DNA of 64,000 bases from Desulfuromonadaceae bacterium (GTDB taxonomy: Bacteria > Desulfobacterota > Desulfuromonadia > Geobacterales > Pseudopelobacteraceae), in NCBI GenBank assembly GCA_028712075.1, contig JAQTQX010000004.1, positions 1 through 64,000 on the forward strand, read 5' to 3'. Shown here one piece after another: positions 17,412 to 26,140 of this stretch. Within the stretch, counting starts at the first letter, position 1. The number at the start of each line of letters is the position of its first letter. Under the pieces are notes generated by a model. That model made no database searches. It saw nothing but the letters and a program-made list of their open reading frames with translations, and was not told the origin of the DNA. The translations under genes and the position numbers were made by a program.

Positions 17412-17786
17412 TAGACCATTTACTACTCTGGTGATTCCATCCTTTATCAGGTTTGATCCAAAATTAACAAGAAACCCGAGCTTTTTTCCAGAAAGGCGTA
17501 AATAGGTTACAAGCTGCTTTTTATGAACCGGAACAACAGACTCTACAGACTTTAGTTCGATAATCACCTTATCATCGACAAGTATATCGGCTCGAAACCC
17601 TTCACCAAGTACGACTCCTTCATATACGACAGGTATCAATTGTTGACGCACTACATCAAGCCCCCTTTGTTGAAGCTCATAGGAGAGAGCCGACTCATAA
17701 ACAGACTCCAGCAGACCCGGCCCCAATACTGTGTGAACTTTATAGCAGCAATCAACAATAACTGTAGCTATTTGATTTTCGTCCAT
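17409..17786 (-). CDS. GxxExxY protein (PDDEXK_3-type nuclease-like), 125 aa
   Basis: The name-giving motif is intact (GPGLLESVYESALSYEL near residue 21). A nuclease-like core follows, with FRADILVDDKVIIELKSVE, in which D and E-x-K are the expected PD-(D/E)XK residues. The length of about 125 is normal for the family. The function of the family is unknown. Members are common singletons in environmental bacteria, often among repeats. Here the gene is bracketed by direct copies of the TTTGCGACTTCGCGG element and looks like an inserted cassette in the polysaccharide locus. A second member lies at 32.2-32.6 kb. Confidence 0.9.
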   Translation of the reverse strand: MDENQIATVIVDCCYKVHTVLGPGLLESVYESALSYELQQRGLDVVRQQLIPVVYEGVVLGEGFRADILVDDKVIIELKSVESVVPVHKKQLVTYLRLSGKKLGFLVNFGSNLIKDGITRVVNGL

Positions 17787-17799
17787 ACCCGTTAATTAT

Positions 17800-17975
17800 A
17801 CCTTTCTTTGCGACTTCGCGGCTTTGCGTGATAAAGAACTTATGTCTCTCGCCCGCTTCGCTTAAGACGCCAAGGCGCTAAGAAGATCTAAAAAACAAAA
17901 TGATTCTGGTTGTTCATAAAGCCTTTCTCTGCGACTTCGCGGCTTTGCGTGATAAAGAACTTATGTCTCTCGTCT
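17800..17975. repeat. TTTGCGACTTCGCGGCTTTGCGTGA element, right copy plus partial copy
   Basis: A complete copy runs from tttctttgcgacttcgcggc to gccaaggcgctaagaag (about 17803-17886). A second start of the element (tgcgacttcgcggctttgcg, near 17930) is broken off next to the truncated glycosyltransferase at 17976. Confidence 0.75.
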
Positions 17976-18281
17976 TTACTGAGGCCCAGCCAATCGCTCT
18001 TTACCGGTTATGACCTTCAACGACCGGATCGGATCAAGCATCCCTGCCAGCAGCAGATGATACCCGGCGGCAAGATAGTTTTTCTCCTCCAGATAGCATT
18101 GCCCCAGCCTGAAATTGAGCACCGCCTTACGGCGTCTGACAGTGGCAGGTGGATACGGGTATCGTTTGCGGGCGGCCTCAAGAATCTTGAAACCGTTTTT
18201 CCAGCGCTCCATTGTCCGGTTATTACTGATACTGCCGCCATGCCTGCGGTATTTCCAGAGACATTTATCGATAAATAAACA
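17976..18281 (-). pseudogene. Truncated glycosyltransferase: C-terminal duplicate of the neighbouring GT2
   Basis: The frame is open from 18281 to the stop at 17976 but lacks any catalytic domain. Its text (YRRHGGSIS, ERWKNG, LNFRLGQCYLEEKNYLAAG) aligns with the last 100 residues of the intact GT2 gene just upstream (YRRHKDSIS, RRWLNG, LNFRLGQCYYEEKRYLRAG). A TGA precedes it in frame. It is therefore the 3-prime end of a second GT2 gene whose 5-prime part was deleted. A broken repeat element abuts its end, which suggests recombination between repeats. Confidence 0.85.
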
Positions 18282-18304
18282 TCAAAGCTACGACATACAT
18301 GAAA

Positions 18305-19213
18305 CTAATGAGGACTGCTAACCTCTTCTTTGCCAATTAATACGCCTATTGCGCGTTTAGGGTTGCAAATACCGGAGGCTATAAATAACAATCCAGCACG
18401 CAAATATCGCTTTTCTTCATAATAACATTGTCCAAGCCTGAAATTTAAAACCGCGAGCCTTCCAAAAATAGTACTTAAAGGATAGTTGTATCTGGAATAG
18501 GCTTTCTTGAGAATTGTGTAACCGTTTAACCATCTTCTTTTGGCGTTTTTTTGACTTATGCTGTCCTTATGCCTTCTATAGTAAAAAAGAGAATCATCCA
18601 GGTACGCCAGTTTTGTTATTTCTGCGACCCTGATTGCCATATCATGATCTTGTGCCGCTCTTAGCGTTTCATCAAACCCCCCTGCTTTTTCAAACACTTT
18701 TTTTCGGACCAAAGAGTTGTTGGGCAGAAGAAAGTAACAATCCAGCAAGACATTATTAGGGTTTGAATATTCCTTGTGATTTTTATAATAGATCCCATGA
18801 ATAATATTCGAATTTTCATCAATTATATAACCATTGGAATACACAAGGCCTATTTCAGGGTTTTCTATCAGGAAAGTTACCTGCTTTTGAATTTTATCAG
18901 GGGCAAAAAGGTCGTCACTGTCCAAAATAGCTACATATTCTCCATGGCAATTTTGTAATCCCAGATTAATCGCCGCCGACTGACCACGGTTCACCCTGCC
19001 CGGATGTTCCAGAATCGTCAGAGAAGTACCAAATGATTCTAGAAGGGCACGGGATCCGTCAGTACAGCCATCATCCACGACAATCAGTTCAATATCAGGC
19101 CAGGACTGAGCCAGGACACTTTTTATGGTATCAACAACGAATTGCTCCCGATTGTAGCATGGGATGATAACACTGACTAAATCTGCTTTAGCATAAGAAT
19201 TATCCACATACAT
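18305..19213 (-). CDS. Family 2 glycosyltransferase
   Basis: A 302-residue protein from ATG 19213; the track start is a TTG at 19249, and neither start has a strong ribosome site. The GT-A motifs are LVSVIIPCYNREQFV, VVDDGCTDGS, AILDSDDLFAPDK and AGGFDETLRAAQDHDM. A C-terminal region of about 80 residues (RRWLNGYTIL, LNFRLGQCYYEEKRYLRAG) is tetratricopeptide-like. It is duplicated in the pseudogene downstream. The enzyme lacks membrane helices and probably acts at the inner face of the membrane in repeat-unit assembly. Confidence 0.9.
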   Translation of the reverse strand: MYVDNSYAKADLVSVIIPCYNREQFVVDTIKSVLAQSWPDIELIVVDDGCTDGSRALLESFGTSLTILEHPGRVNRGQSAAINLGLQNCHGEYVAILDSDDLFAPDKIQKQVTFLIENPEIGLVYSNGYIIDENSNIIHGIYYKNHKEYSNPNNVLLDCYFLLPNNSLVRKKVFEKAGGFDETLRAAQDHDMAIRVAEITKLAYLDDSLFYYRRHKDSISQKNAKRRWLNGYTILKKAYSRYNYPLSTIFGRLAVLNFRLGQCYYEEKRYLRAGLLFIASGICNPKRAIGVLIGKEEVSSPH

Positions 19214-19368
19214 AATGTCATGGTTTCCTTTTAATGCTGCCTTTACCAACGTATTATATTTTTCCTTTATGGCTCAGCCACAAAGATTAACCGGGAATTG
19301 TACAGACAGGAAGTTGTGTTTAAAAAAACGCCCGGAGTGGTAGGGCACGGTATGCTTCTATCAGCAGG

Positions 19369-20652
19369 TCAGCTTGCATAAGCCTCGTCCTCATGGTAAT
19401 CCTCTGCCAGCTCACGAGGTTGCCGTTCACTTGACAGGGCGTTACAGACCGTAGCGACACCTCCAAAAAAGTACCATTCCCAGCTAACCAGACCAAAACA
19501 GGAAAGACTGTAGAAGAGATCCATGATGACCCAGACCAGGGTAGCCGAGCTCAACCGCCAGAGCCAATCGTCTTTACCATACCCTTTACTCAGCAGCGTC
19601 TGGCGCGCCTGCCGCAAGCCATTGACCATTGCGGCAATAAACAGCATGAACATCGTGAACCCTATAATACCATTACCTTGCAGTATCTCAATATAAAGGT
19701 TATGGGTGATTTGGGAACTGCCACCCATAATATTCCAGTTTACTTCTCTTGAAGTACCAAGCCCATTGCCAAATAGCGGGTTATGCGAGATTGTTCCCAA
19801 CTGGCGAATTAAGGCAGTAACCCTGCCTTGCCTTGTATCAGCACCTGCAACGTCTGATTCAACGAGGGAAAGGTATCTGGTCTGCATATCTGAGGATAAC
19901 TGCCCGATCATCATTATCGTCAGCGGCAATACAACCACCATAACAATCACCAGGTTACGCATTTTCCTTTCACTAAGCAGGATAATACCGAAGATTACTG
20001 CACCCAGGGAGAGCAAGCCGCTGCGGGCACCAGTCAACAGAAGCGTTTTTACTGACGGGATCAATAGTACGACACAAAGTAGTTTGCACCACTTATTACC
20101 ATTCCAGAGCAGGTAGAACAAAAACGGGACGATACCGACAACTACCCAGCCCAATTGTGTTGAGTTCACCACATCAAACGGTGCTCCGCCGAGGCGGTTA
20201 AGCCCACTCATGCTCCCTCCGATATGGGTATATGCCACATCGCCCCAATAACCGGTGGTTATATGCATATAGAGCGGTTCCAGCGTCCGGAAAAGCTGGC
20301 ACCCTATAAATATCACCATTAACAGTCGCAACTGTTTTTCCGTACGAACCGCTCCCACGACCAACAGAAAAAAAAGTGCCACCTTGATCCAGTCGTCCAA
20401 GTTGTTTTTAATGACCGAGCCGGGCCAGGTGACAAATGGCAGGCTGATGAAAACATACAGCAAAAATTGATTCAGGCGCCGGGCGGTCAGTTGGTCGAGG
20501 CGCAGCGCATTCACTCCTTCCCGAATAAAGACCGCCACCAAGGTACTCAACCCCAGCACCATATCAAGGTGCAGTGCCCCTAACATCGGTACACGAGCTG
20601 TCAGATGCAGGAAGTAGCTTATGGTAAACAGAATAAGGAGGATCATTGCCAT
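19369..20652 (-). CDS. O-antigen ligase/polymerase (Wzy/WaaL-like) membrane protein
   Basis: A 427-residue polytopic protein with about ten or more hydrophobic segments and a large loop near the middle (GYWGDVAYTHIGGSMSG...). The late motif NPLFGNGLGTSRE, followed by THNLYIEILQGNGIIG, is the hallmark of the O-antigen ligase family (PF04932), with its conserved G(L/N)G and HN. It lies directly downstream of the flippase gene, so polymerisation of flipped repeat units in the periplasm (Wzy role) is more likely than lipid A ligation. I choose ATG 20652; the track TTG at 20688 overlaps the flippase end by 29 bp. Confidence 0.85.
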   Translation of the reverse strand: MAMILLILFTISYFLHLTARVPMLGALHLDMVLGLSTLVAVFIREGVNALRLDQLTARRLNQFLLYVFISLPFVTWPGSVIKNNLDDWIKVALFFLLVVGAVRTEKQLRLLMVIFIGCQLFRTLEPLYMHITTGYWGDVAYTHIGGSMSGLNRLGGAPFDVVNSTQLGWVVVGIVPFLFYLLWNGNKWCKLLCVVLLIPSVKTLLLTGARSGLLSLGAVIFGIILLSERKMRNLVIVMVVVLPLTIMMIGQLSSDMQTRYLSLVESDVAGADTRQGRVTALIRQLGTISHNPLFGNGLGTSREVNWNIMGGSSQITHNLYIEILQGNGIIGFTMFMLFIAAMVNGLRQARQTLLSKGYGKDDWLWRLSSATLVWVIMDLFYSLSCFGLVSWEWYFFGGVATVCNALSSERQPRELAEDYHEDEAYAS

Positions 20653-20659
20653 ATATTGC

Positions 20660-22195
20660 TCATGATTTTTCAACCGTCTGCAAGCCAATTTTTTTCATCA
20701 CAAGCTGGCGTTCTTCCGTCGTAATTGAAAGCAGGAAAAATGCAGGTAAATAGAGGCACATCGAGAAAGTCGCTATCATGAGAACCTGAAGCAGCGAAGC
20801 AGGAGAATGAAACCAGCAGCATACTCCAATCGTAGCCACGAGAACCCCCGAAGGAACCAAAAGAGGTACCAGTACTTTTACCGCATACCCCCAAACAGTC
20901 GTTTTCAGCACCTTACAAACCTTGACAAAGTAAAGCGGTTCGCATACAAGCGCCGGAAGCAGTGTCCCTAGCGCGACCCCCTCCTTCCCAAGATACTGCA
21001 CCAGGACCAGACTGAGCCCCAGATTAAAAAAAGAAGCTATAATAGCAACCTTGGCCATGATGCCATGCTCTCCATAACCGACCAACAATTTGCTTGCCAA
21101 AGGATTTAACCACCCTACGCCATAGGCTGCTGCAATTATGTAGATCACTAATCTGCCGCTTTGGGCATACTCCGCACCCATCCAGTGTTCCAGAAAAGAA
21201 GGGCCAAGCATGACCATGCCGATCAATAGCGGCAGGATAATGCCGATCATAAATCGGGAGGCCTTAAAGTAAAGCCTCTGGGCAGCTTCGCCATGATCAA
21301 GGGCGTCAAGTTCGCTGAATAACGGCATAAAGTTGCGGGACAAAGCCCAGACCAGGTCACGACCTTGGCATATGAAGTTGTACGGAATAATGTAAAGTGT
21401 GACGATTGCCGGCCCTAGAAAAGTTCCGATAATGAGGGAGTCCGTTACGGTAGATATTCTCAAGGCAACCGCATAGACAAGATTTTTAAATCCAAACGAA
21501 AACAGTCCTTTGAGGGTTACAAACGAGGTGTCGGCAAAACGGAACCTGAAACTGCCGAACCGATTTGTTGCCAACATAATACCGTAAATCGTGAACTTGA
21601 TAGTTAAGCCGGCAGCATTGACTACTGCAACGGCCAACAATCCCCCACCGCTCTTCAATAAAAAATACAAGACCAGATTTCCGGCAACCATCATGAACAC
21701 TGTGGTGTAGTTACGAAGCTTGTACTTCTGAAAACCTTCCAGAAAACAATCAAAAAGTGAACCGACAAAAGTAACAAATGTAATAGCAGCTACAATCAGG
21801 ATAAAAATGAAATATTTTTTAGAATCTCCTACTACAGCCCCCTGCATGATCAATTTAGGGGCCCAATAGGCCATTGCAATCAGAACAAGTGCCGTGGCAA
21901 GTCCCACCAGTAAAAAAAACGCCATGGAGCTGCTATAGATTCGTTTAAGTTCTTTATTGTCTCCAAGGGCATGATGCCGAGACACATATCGAACAATTGC
22001 GGGCGCCAGACCCATGTCGAGTATTCCCATATACCCAACAACCGCAAAAACCATCTCCCAGATACCATAGTCGTAGTTACCTAAACCTCGAACAATTAAA
22101 GGTGATACGATAAAGGTAATTATTACTCTTATAAATGGTACCAGACCTCCCGACAGGGAGTTACCAATTATGCTTCTAGCGCTTAGTGATGACAT
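20660..22195 (-). CDS. Polysaccharide flippase (Wzx-like, MOP superfamily)
   Basis: A 511-residue protein with about 14 predicted membrane helices. It starts with SIIGNSLSGGLVPFIRVIIT and then FIVSPLIVRGLGNYDYGIWE, the usual opening of polysaccharide biosynthesis (PST/MATE-like) exporters. It should flip undecaprenyl-linked repeat units across the inner membrane. The Wzy-like gene follows 7 bp after its stop, giving the classic wzx-wzy pair. Confidence 0.9.
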   Translation of the reverse strand: MSSLSARSIIGNSLSGGLVPFIRVIITFIVSPLIVRGLGNYDYGIWEMVFAVVGYMGILDMGLAPAIVRYVSRHHALGDNKELKRIYSSSMAFFLLVGLATALVLIAMAYWAPKLIMQGAVVGDSKKYFIFILIVAAITFVTFVGSLFDCFLEGFQKYKLRNYTTVFMMVAGNLVLYFLLKSGGGLLAVAVVNAAGLTIKFTIYGIMLATNRFGSFRFRFADTSFVTLKGLFSFGFKNLVYAVALRISTVTDSLIIGTFLGPAIVTLYIIPYNFICQGRDLVWALSRNFMPLFSELDALDHGEAAQRLYFKASRFMIGIILPLLIGMVMLGPSFLEHWMGAEYAQSGRLVIYIIAAAYGVGWLNPLASKLLVGYGEHGIMAKVAIIASFFNLGLSLVLVQYLGKEGVALGTLLPALVCEPLYFVKVCKVLKTTVWGYAVKVLVPLLVPSGVLVATIGVCCWFHSPASLLQVLMIATFSMCLYLPAFFLLSITTEERQLVMKKIGLQTVEKS

Positions 22196-22219
22196 TTAAT
22201 AGTCTGGCGTGCATTCAAG

Positions 22220-23218
22220 TTACTTTACCTTCCTCGTTCTGTAGGCAAGTGATTCGCCTCCATAAAGTTTCCAGACAAAATCGATGCAGTTATCGTTTAT
22301 CCCCATCCGGGGAGTTTGGAAACGGTCCCACGAGGCAAGGTCTGTACCAAAGACAGCCCCACTGTATCCTGCCCTGTCTACGGCAGCAATAACGTCATTG
22401 TTGATATCTCCGGGGCCACTGTTAGGGTAACAGAAAGAACGTACCGGGTTGCCTAACCGTTCTTCCAAAATCTGCTTACACGTTCCGATCTCACGATCCA
22501 ACGATTCTGGACTAATCTTTGACAGAATCGGATGGCTCATTGTGTGACCACCGATCTCAATACCCCCTCGCTGCATTTCGCGCAGATGATCCCAGCTAAC
22601 AGCACAATATTCAGGGGGGGGAGTTGACGGCAGTTCAACCGCAAGCAGTTCTAGAACCTGCCTGATAAATGACAGGCGTTGGTTCTCTTCAGATCGGATA
22701 CAATGACTGATAAAGAGTTGCCAGGCTGACGACCGTTCGCTTTCATTTTTCAAAGAGAGCAAAACCTGTTCGCCGGCAATGCTTACGCTGCAGCTTGTGC
22801 AGTCAGTCTGATTCAGTGCGTATTCAAGCTGGTCAGGCCACAGCCAGAAAGAGCCGTCAACAAAGCGTGTTGTAACAAAAAAAGTGGCAGGCATCTTCCG
22901 GCGAGCCAACTCGGGCCAGGCCCACTCATACATATCACTGTAACCGTCATCAACAGTCAGCACCACACAACCTTTTGGCCAGAAGCCATGGTGCAGAAAC
23001 CTGGCAATGCAGTCACCGAAAGAGATTACATCGAAATCTTTTTGAATAGTGTCAAGCTGCCAGGCGAAAATATCAGCGCTAACCCGGTGTGGCACTGCTA
23101 CACCGGATGGCGCAAAGCGATGATAGACCATGACTTTGGGGAAATTACCGGTGCTGCGGTTCAGTATGTGCAACAGCAGTCTGCTATCGGTGATGATGCG
23201 TTTCAGACGCTGTCGCAT
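22220..23218 (-). CDS. Polysaccharide deacetylase (NodB homology domain)
   Basis: A 332-residue protein from ATG 23218, one base after the stop of the upstream acetyltransferase and with GGGG about 11 nt before. The track start at 23365 runs through that gene. The NodB motifs are VVLTVDDGYSD (catalytic Asp and metal Asp), IGGHTMSHPILS (metal His pair), and RSFCYPNSGPG. No signal peptide is seen, so it may act on cytoplasmic or lipid-linked intermediates. It is distinct from the XrtA-associated deacetylase at 38.1 kb. Deacetylation of an N-acetyl hexosamine is the likely reaction. Confidence 0.9.
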   Translation of the reverse strand: MRQRLKRIITDSRLLLHILNRSTGNFPKVMVYHRFAPSGVAVPHRVSADIFAWQLDTIQKDFDVISFGDCIARFLHHGFWPKGCVVLTVDDGYSDMYEWAWPELARRKMPATFFVTTRFVDGSFWLWPDQLEYALNQTDCTSCSVSIAGEQVLLSLKNESERSSAWQLFISHCIRSEENQRLSFIRQVLELLAVELPSTPPPEYCAVSWDHLREMQRGGIEIGGHTMSHPILSKISPESLDREIGTCKQILEERLGNPVRSFCYPNSGPGDINNDVIAAVDRAGYSGAVFGTDLASWDRFQTPRMGINDNCIDFVWKLYGGESLAYRTRKVK

Positions 23219-23219
23219 G

Positions 23220-23840
23220 TTATGGTATCCCCATTTTGCGATGATTGAAGTTGACGAAGTCCCGGCTTGACTCCAGATTGATGACCTTTGCCGGGATACC
23301 AACAGCAACAGCATTGTCCGGAAGGTCCCTGGTGACAACAGCGTTGGCACCGATCGCAACATCATTGCCTATGGTTAATTTACCAAAGAGTTTAACTCCG
23401 GGAGCAATATAGACCCGGTCACCAATCCGGGGGACGTGGCGTTCGGCGCCCCTTCCGGCCTCGCCTATCGTTACACCTTGAGACAGGTTACAGAATTCAC
23501 CCATTACTGTACGGGTTGAAAGGATAATTTGACCAAAATGTCCAATATACAGCCCACGACCGATCCGTGCGGTGAAAGGAATATCAATACCGGTGGCAAT
23601 TTCGACGATTTTCTGACAAACGGTAAGACATGGTAGCAGCAGGCGCACCAACACCCCTAACCGTTTACTGTTTCTGACGCACCAGAACCCGGCACGGTAG
23701 ATGATCAATGCCCAGATCCCCTGCGTAAGAACAATCAGACGAAGTTTCCCGAGAAACGAAATTGTTTCTGTTTGGTCATCCGGATAGAAATAGCGGTACA
23801 GGTCATATTTCAGGTACTGATCATTACTCGAATTCGTCAT
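23220..23840 (-). CDS. Serine acetyltransferase-like left-handed beta-helix acyltransferase
   Basis: A 206-residue protein. The hexapeptide-repeat part shows IGRGLYIGHFGQIILSTR, LSQGVTIGEAGRG, IGDRVYIAPGVKLFG and IGNDVAIGANAVVTRDLP, as in CysE and polysaccharide O-acetyltransferases. The N-terminal 80 residues contain a hydrophobic segment instead of the full CysE helical domain. In this setting O-acetylation of the polysaccharide is more likely than cysteine synthesis. The gene overlaps the GNAT gene upstream by 4 nt and abuts the deacetylase gene. Confidence 0.85.
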   Translation of the reverse strand: MTNSSNDQYLKYDLYRYFYPDDQTETISFLGKLRLIVLTQGIWALIIYRAGFWCVRNSKRLGVLVRLLLPCLTVCQKIVEIATGIDIPFTARIGRGLYIGHFGQIILSTRTVMGEFCNLSQGVTIGEAGRGAERHVPRIGDRVYIAPGVKLFGKLTIGNDVAIGANAVVTRDLPDNAVAVGIPAKVINLESSRDFVNFNHRKMGIP

Positions 23841-24820
23841 AAGTAGTCGATATCTCCTTCGCCGTGAACAAAGTTGAGGTCAGACCATGAAATGCCCTCT
23901 ACGAGTGCAGATGGTGAAAAAAAACTAAAATGAGGGGTCTCTTTCATACAATAAAAGCCCTGTTTTCGCAAGGTGCTTCTCAGTCTCCGATGCGTTCCCC
24001 ACGCTGTTATTTTACTGGCTCCCATCCGACGAGAAAATTTCTTGGCAATGGCAATGCTTGTTGACGGTTCGTCAGCCGCATTAACATCCCAGATAATATC
24101 AACGAGATAAGCGCAATTTCCGCTGAACCTGACTACAAGAAACGAAACAGGCTTTCCGCCAACGCGCCTTAAGAAGAGATGATATCGCTTGTGCGGAATG
24201 CTTCGATACCTCCAGTTAAGATATTGAGCATCTTTCCGGACACCATCACAAATTATGTCAGCGACATCATCAGGAATTTCACCGTGTAGAAGCATATCGC
24301 TCAACAGATCATCAGGCACGATATCCTTGATTACCTCTACCGGTCGATTAAAAAAGCGTTGAAGCACCCATTTTACCGGATCGATAATGCAGCTTTGAAA
24401 AGTGTTGGGCATGATATCACGGTAACCTATTTTTTTGAGTACCGTGTACATTCCTTGTGCCGTTCCCTTTGAAAACTGTATGGCTTTACTCTCTTCTGCA
24501 GCCAGCATATATAGTTTCTGAATAATCCCTTGACCACGCATGTCAGGCCTGACCATAGAAAGAGAAGCAAAAAAAACTGTCTGCGACGCACCATTTACTA
24601 ACAGCGTAACAGGCTGCCTTACTGTCAATCCGACCAATTGCCCATCCTGAAACGCACAGTAAAACCTGATCTCCGAACTCCTCGGATGATGTATAAACTC
24701 CCAATCCCAGCGCTGTCGCAAAGAGGTAGAAACCCCATAAACCTGCTGTTTAAGCTGAAAAACAGCTTCGGCAATATCTGCCGTTGGTTGTGTAAAACTA
24801 TACTGTATAGCGCTATTCAT
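23837..24820 (-). CDS. GNAT-family acyltransferase
   Basis: A 327-residue protein from ATG 24820, which has GGGGAAAG just upstream and overlaps the previous stop by 8 nt. The acetyl-CoA-binding motif A appears as LSMVRPDMRGQGIIQKLY. The preceding beta strands fit the first GNAT lobe (AFQDGQLVGLTVR). The second half (KRYHLFLRRVGGKPVSFLVV) resembles another GNAT lobe, so it may be a tandem GNAT. It is part of a block of acyltransferases and likely decorates sugars or a lipid-linked precursor; the substrate is unknown. Confidence 0.8.
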   Translation of the reverse strand: MNSAIQYSFTQPTADIAEAVFQLKQQVYGVSTSLRQRWDWEFIHHPRSSEIRFYCAFQDGQLVGLTVRQPVTLLVNGASQTVFFASLSMVRPDMRGQGIIQKLYMLAAEESKAIQFSKGTAQGMYTVLKKIGYRDIMPNTFQSCIIDPVKWVLQRFFNRPVEVIKDIVPDDLLSDMLLHGEIPDDVADIICDGVRKDAQYLNWRYRSIPHKRYHLFLRRVGGKPVSFLVVRFSGNCAYLVDIIWDVNAADEPSTSIAIAKKFSRRMGASKITAWGTHRRLRSTLRKQGFYCMKETPHFSFFSPSALVEGISWSDLNFVHGEGDIDYL

Positions 24821-25931
24821 CTTCTTTCCCCTGAGCACTTTTTTTAAAACGAGTGTACATGGCCTCAAGGACTCCCAATAAATTACCTTTAATCGTTTTA
24901 TTATAAACGACTAAATGATCTCTGTTACGCAGGCTATCAACCCAGTCGAACTTGTAGGAATCGGCGCCTTGCAGGTAATCGAGTGTACGTATTTTGTCCT
25001 GCTCCATAATGGTGCGCAACATGCTTTCACTGAGCACAGTTCCCGGCGAATACTGCTTGTACTTTTCATCATAAAAAAGTTTCAGAACAGAGGCTGCTTC
25101 ATCATGCACAAACCAGAGTTGGCAGGCAATTGGCTCAGCATTAAAATCCAGAAAGCCCAACCTGAGCCACCCTTTAGCTGCGGCCATTCTTACCAGATCA
25201 CGGTGAAAAGTCGGGCCGAGATATTCACTCTTTTTCCAGCTTTTTGCGTAGAGCTGATAATAACTGTCCATAATGGTGTCGAGGTTGTTATCGTTTTTGA
25301 CAAGCCGAAATTCCAGCGTACCCTCACGCTGCATCTTTCTACGATAGTAGGGGGCGTTTTTCCGCACGGTGGCAGGCCGAGCTTTTAAATAATCATCAGC
25401 AGTAAGGGTAATGCCATCCTGATAACAATTTTCGTAAGCGACTCGCCTGCGGTAGCGCAAACCACAGCGTCTTGCTGCCTCCATTATCTGCTCGCTGTTC
25501 CCGTTTTCCGGTTGCAGTCCGTACAGATCAAGGAAATCCCAATCCGGAGCGTGTTTCGTGAAATAGCTTAACAGCCATTCCGCCTGAAGTATTCGCTCTT
25601 CCGGATCAGTACTATCATGGATGATAGCCCGGGCCTGAGTGTAAGCATTTCCTGCAAAAGCATATACCTGCAGAGGAATGCCGCGTTTATTAACTGTCTT
25701 CCTCTCCATCGGCATAATGGCGGCCACTGCGCCGTTACGGTACAGCACCGGAATAAACAGCTGCGTATCGGGAAAATGTTTGAGCCAGGTAACAAACCAA
25801 TCAAAACTGAGAAACGGGAAATATGAACCGTTATTCATCGCCAAGCGGTCCCAGTCATCTTTCAAAGAGCGGAAACCTTCCACGCCAATAGCAGGGATTA
25901 CGGTGAAATGTGAGTCAATGGTGTATTTCAT
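24813..25931 (-). CDS. GNAT/FemAB-like acyltransferase (Acetyltransf_6, CelD/BcsL type)
   Basis: A 372-residue protein. The opening FRSLKDDWDRLAM with FLSFDWFVTWLKHF, and the central RPATVRKNAPYYRRKM, match the Acetyltransf_6 family found in exopolysaccharide operons. The cofactor lobe contains GWLRLGFLDFNAEPIACQLWFV and the end has LDYLQGADSYKFDW. Such proteins are thought to transfer acyl or aminoacyl groups onto polysaccharide precursors. It shares an 8-nt overlap with the next GNAT gene. Confidence 0.82.
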   Translation of the reverse strand: MKYTIDSHFTVIPAIGVEGFRSLKDDWDRLAMNNGSYFPFLSFDWFVTWLKHFPDTQLFIPVLYRNGAVAAIMPMERKTVNKRGIPLQVYAFAGNAYTQARAIIHDSTDPEERILQAEWLLSYFTKHAPDWDFLDLYGLQPENGNSEQIMEAARRCGLRYRRRVAYENCYQDGITLTADDYLKARPATVRKNAPYYRRKMQREGTLEFRLVKNDNNLDTIMDSYYQLYAKSWKKSEYLGPTFHRDLVRMAAAKGWLRLGFLDFNAEPIACQLWFVHDEAASVLKLFYDEKYKQYSPGTVLSESMLRTIMEQDKIRTLDYLQGADSYKFDWVDSLRNRDHLVVYNKTIKGNLLGVLEAMYTRFKKSAQGKEDE

Positions 25932-25991
25932 ACTATTTATTTCAATTTCCCGTGGTAAAGGCTAAATCCTTGCGAAATACAATAAAGGCGC

Positions 25992-26121
25992 TTTAACAGG
26001 GATAAAGGCGGATGAAGGGGATAAAACCAATCTATACGTATTATGGTTTAAACCCAAACTCAGTTGAGTCCCTACGTTTTAAGCCGTTATCCGCCTGCAT
26101 CCCCCGTATCCCTGTTAAAAA
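25992..26121. repeat. Family A inverted repeat (copy 3)
   Basis: The left arm taacagggataaaggcggat and the right arm gttatccgcctgcatccccc followed by gtatccctgtta are well-matched inverted arms. They fill most of the 209-bp gap between the ATP-grasp and GNAT genes. Confidence 0.8.
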
Positions 26122-26140
26122 CGGATGTTACTGTTTTTCA

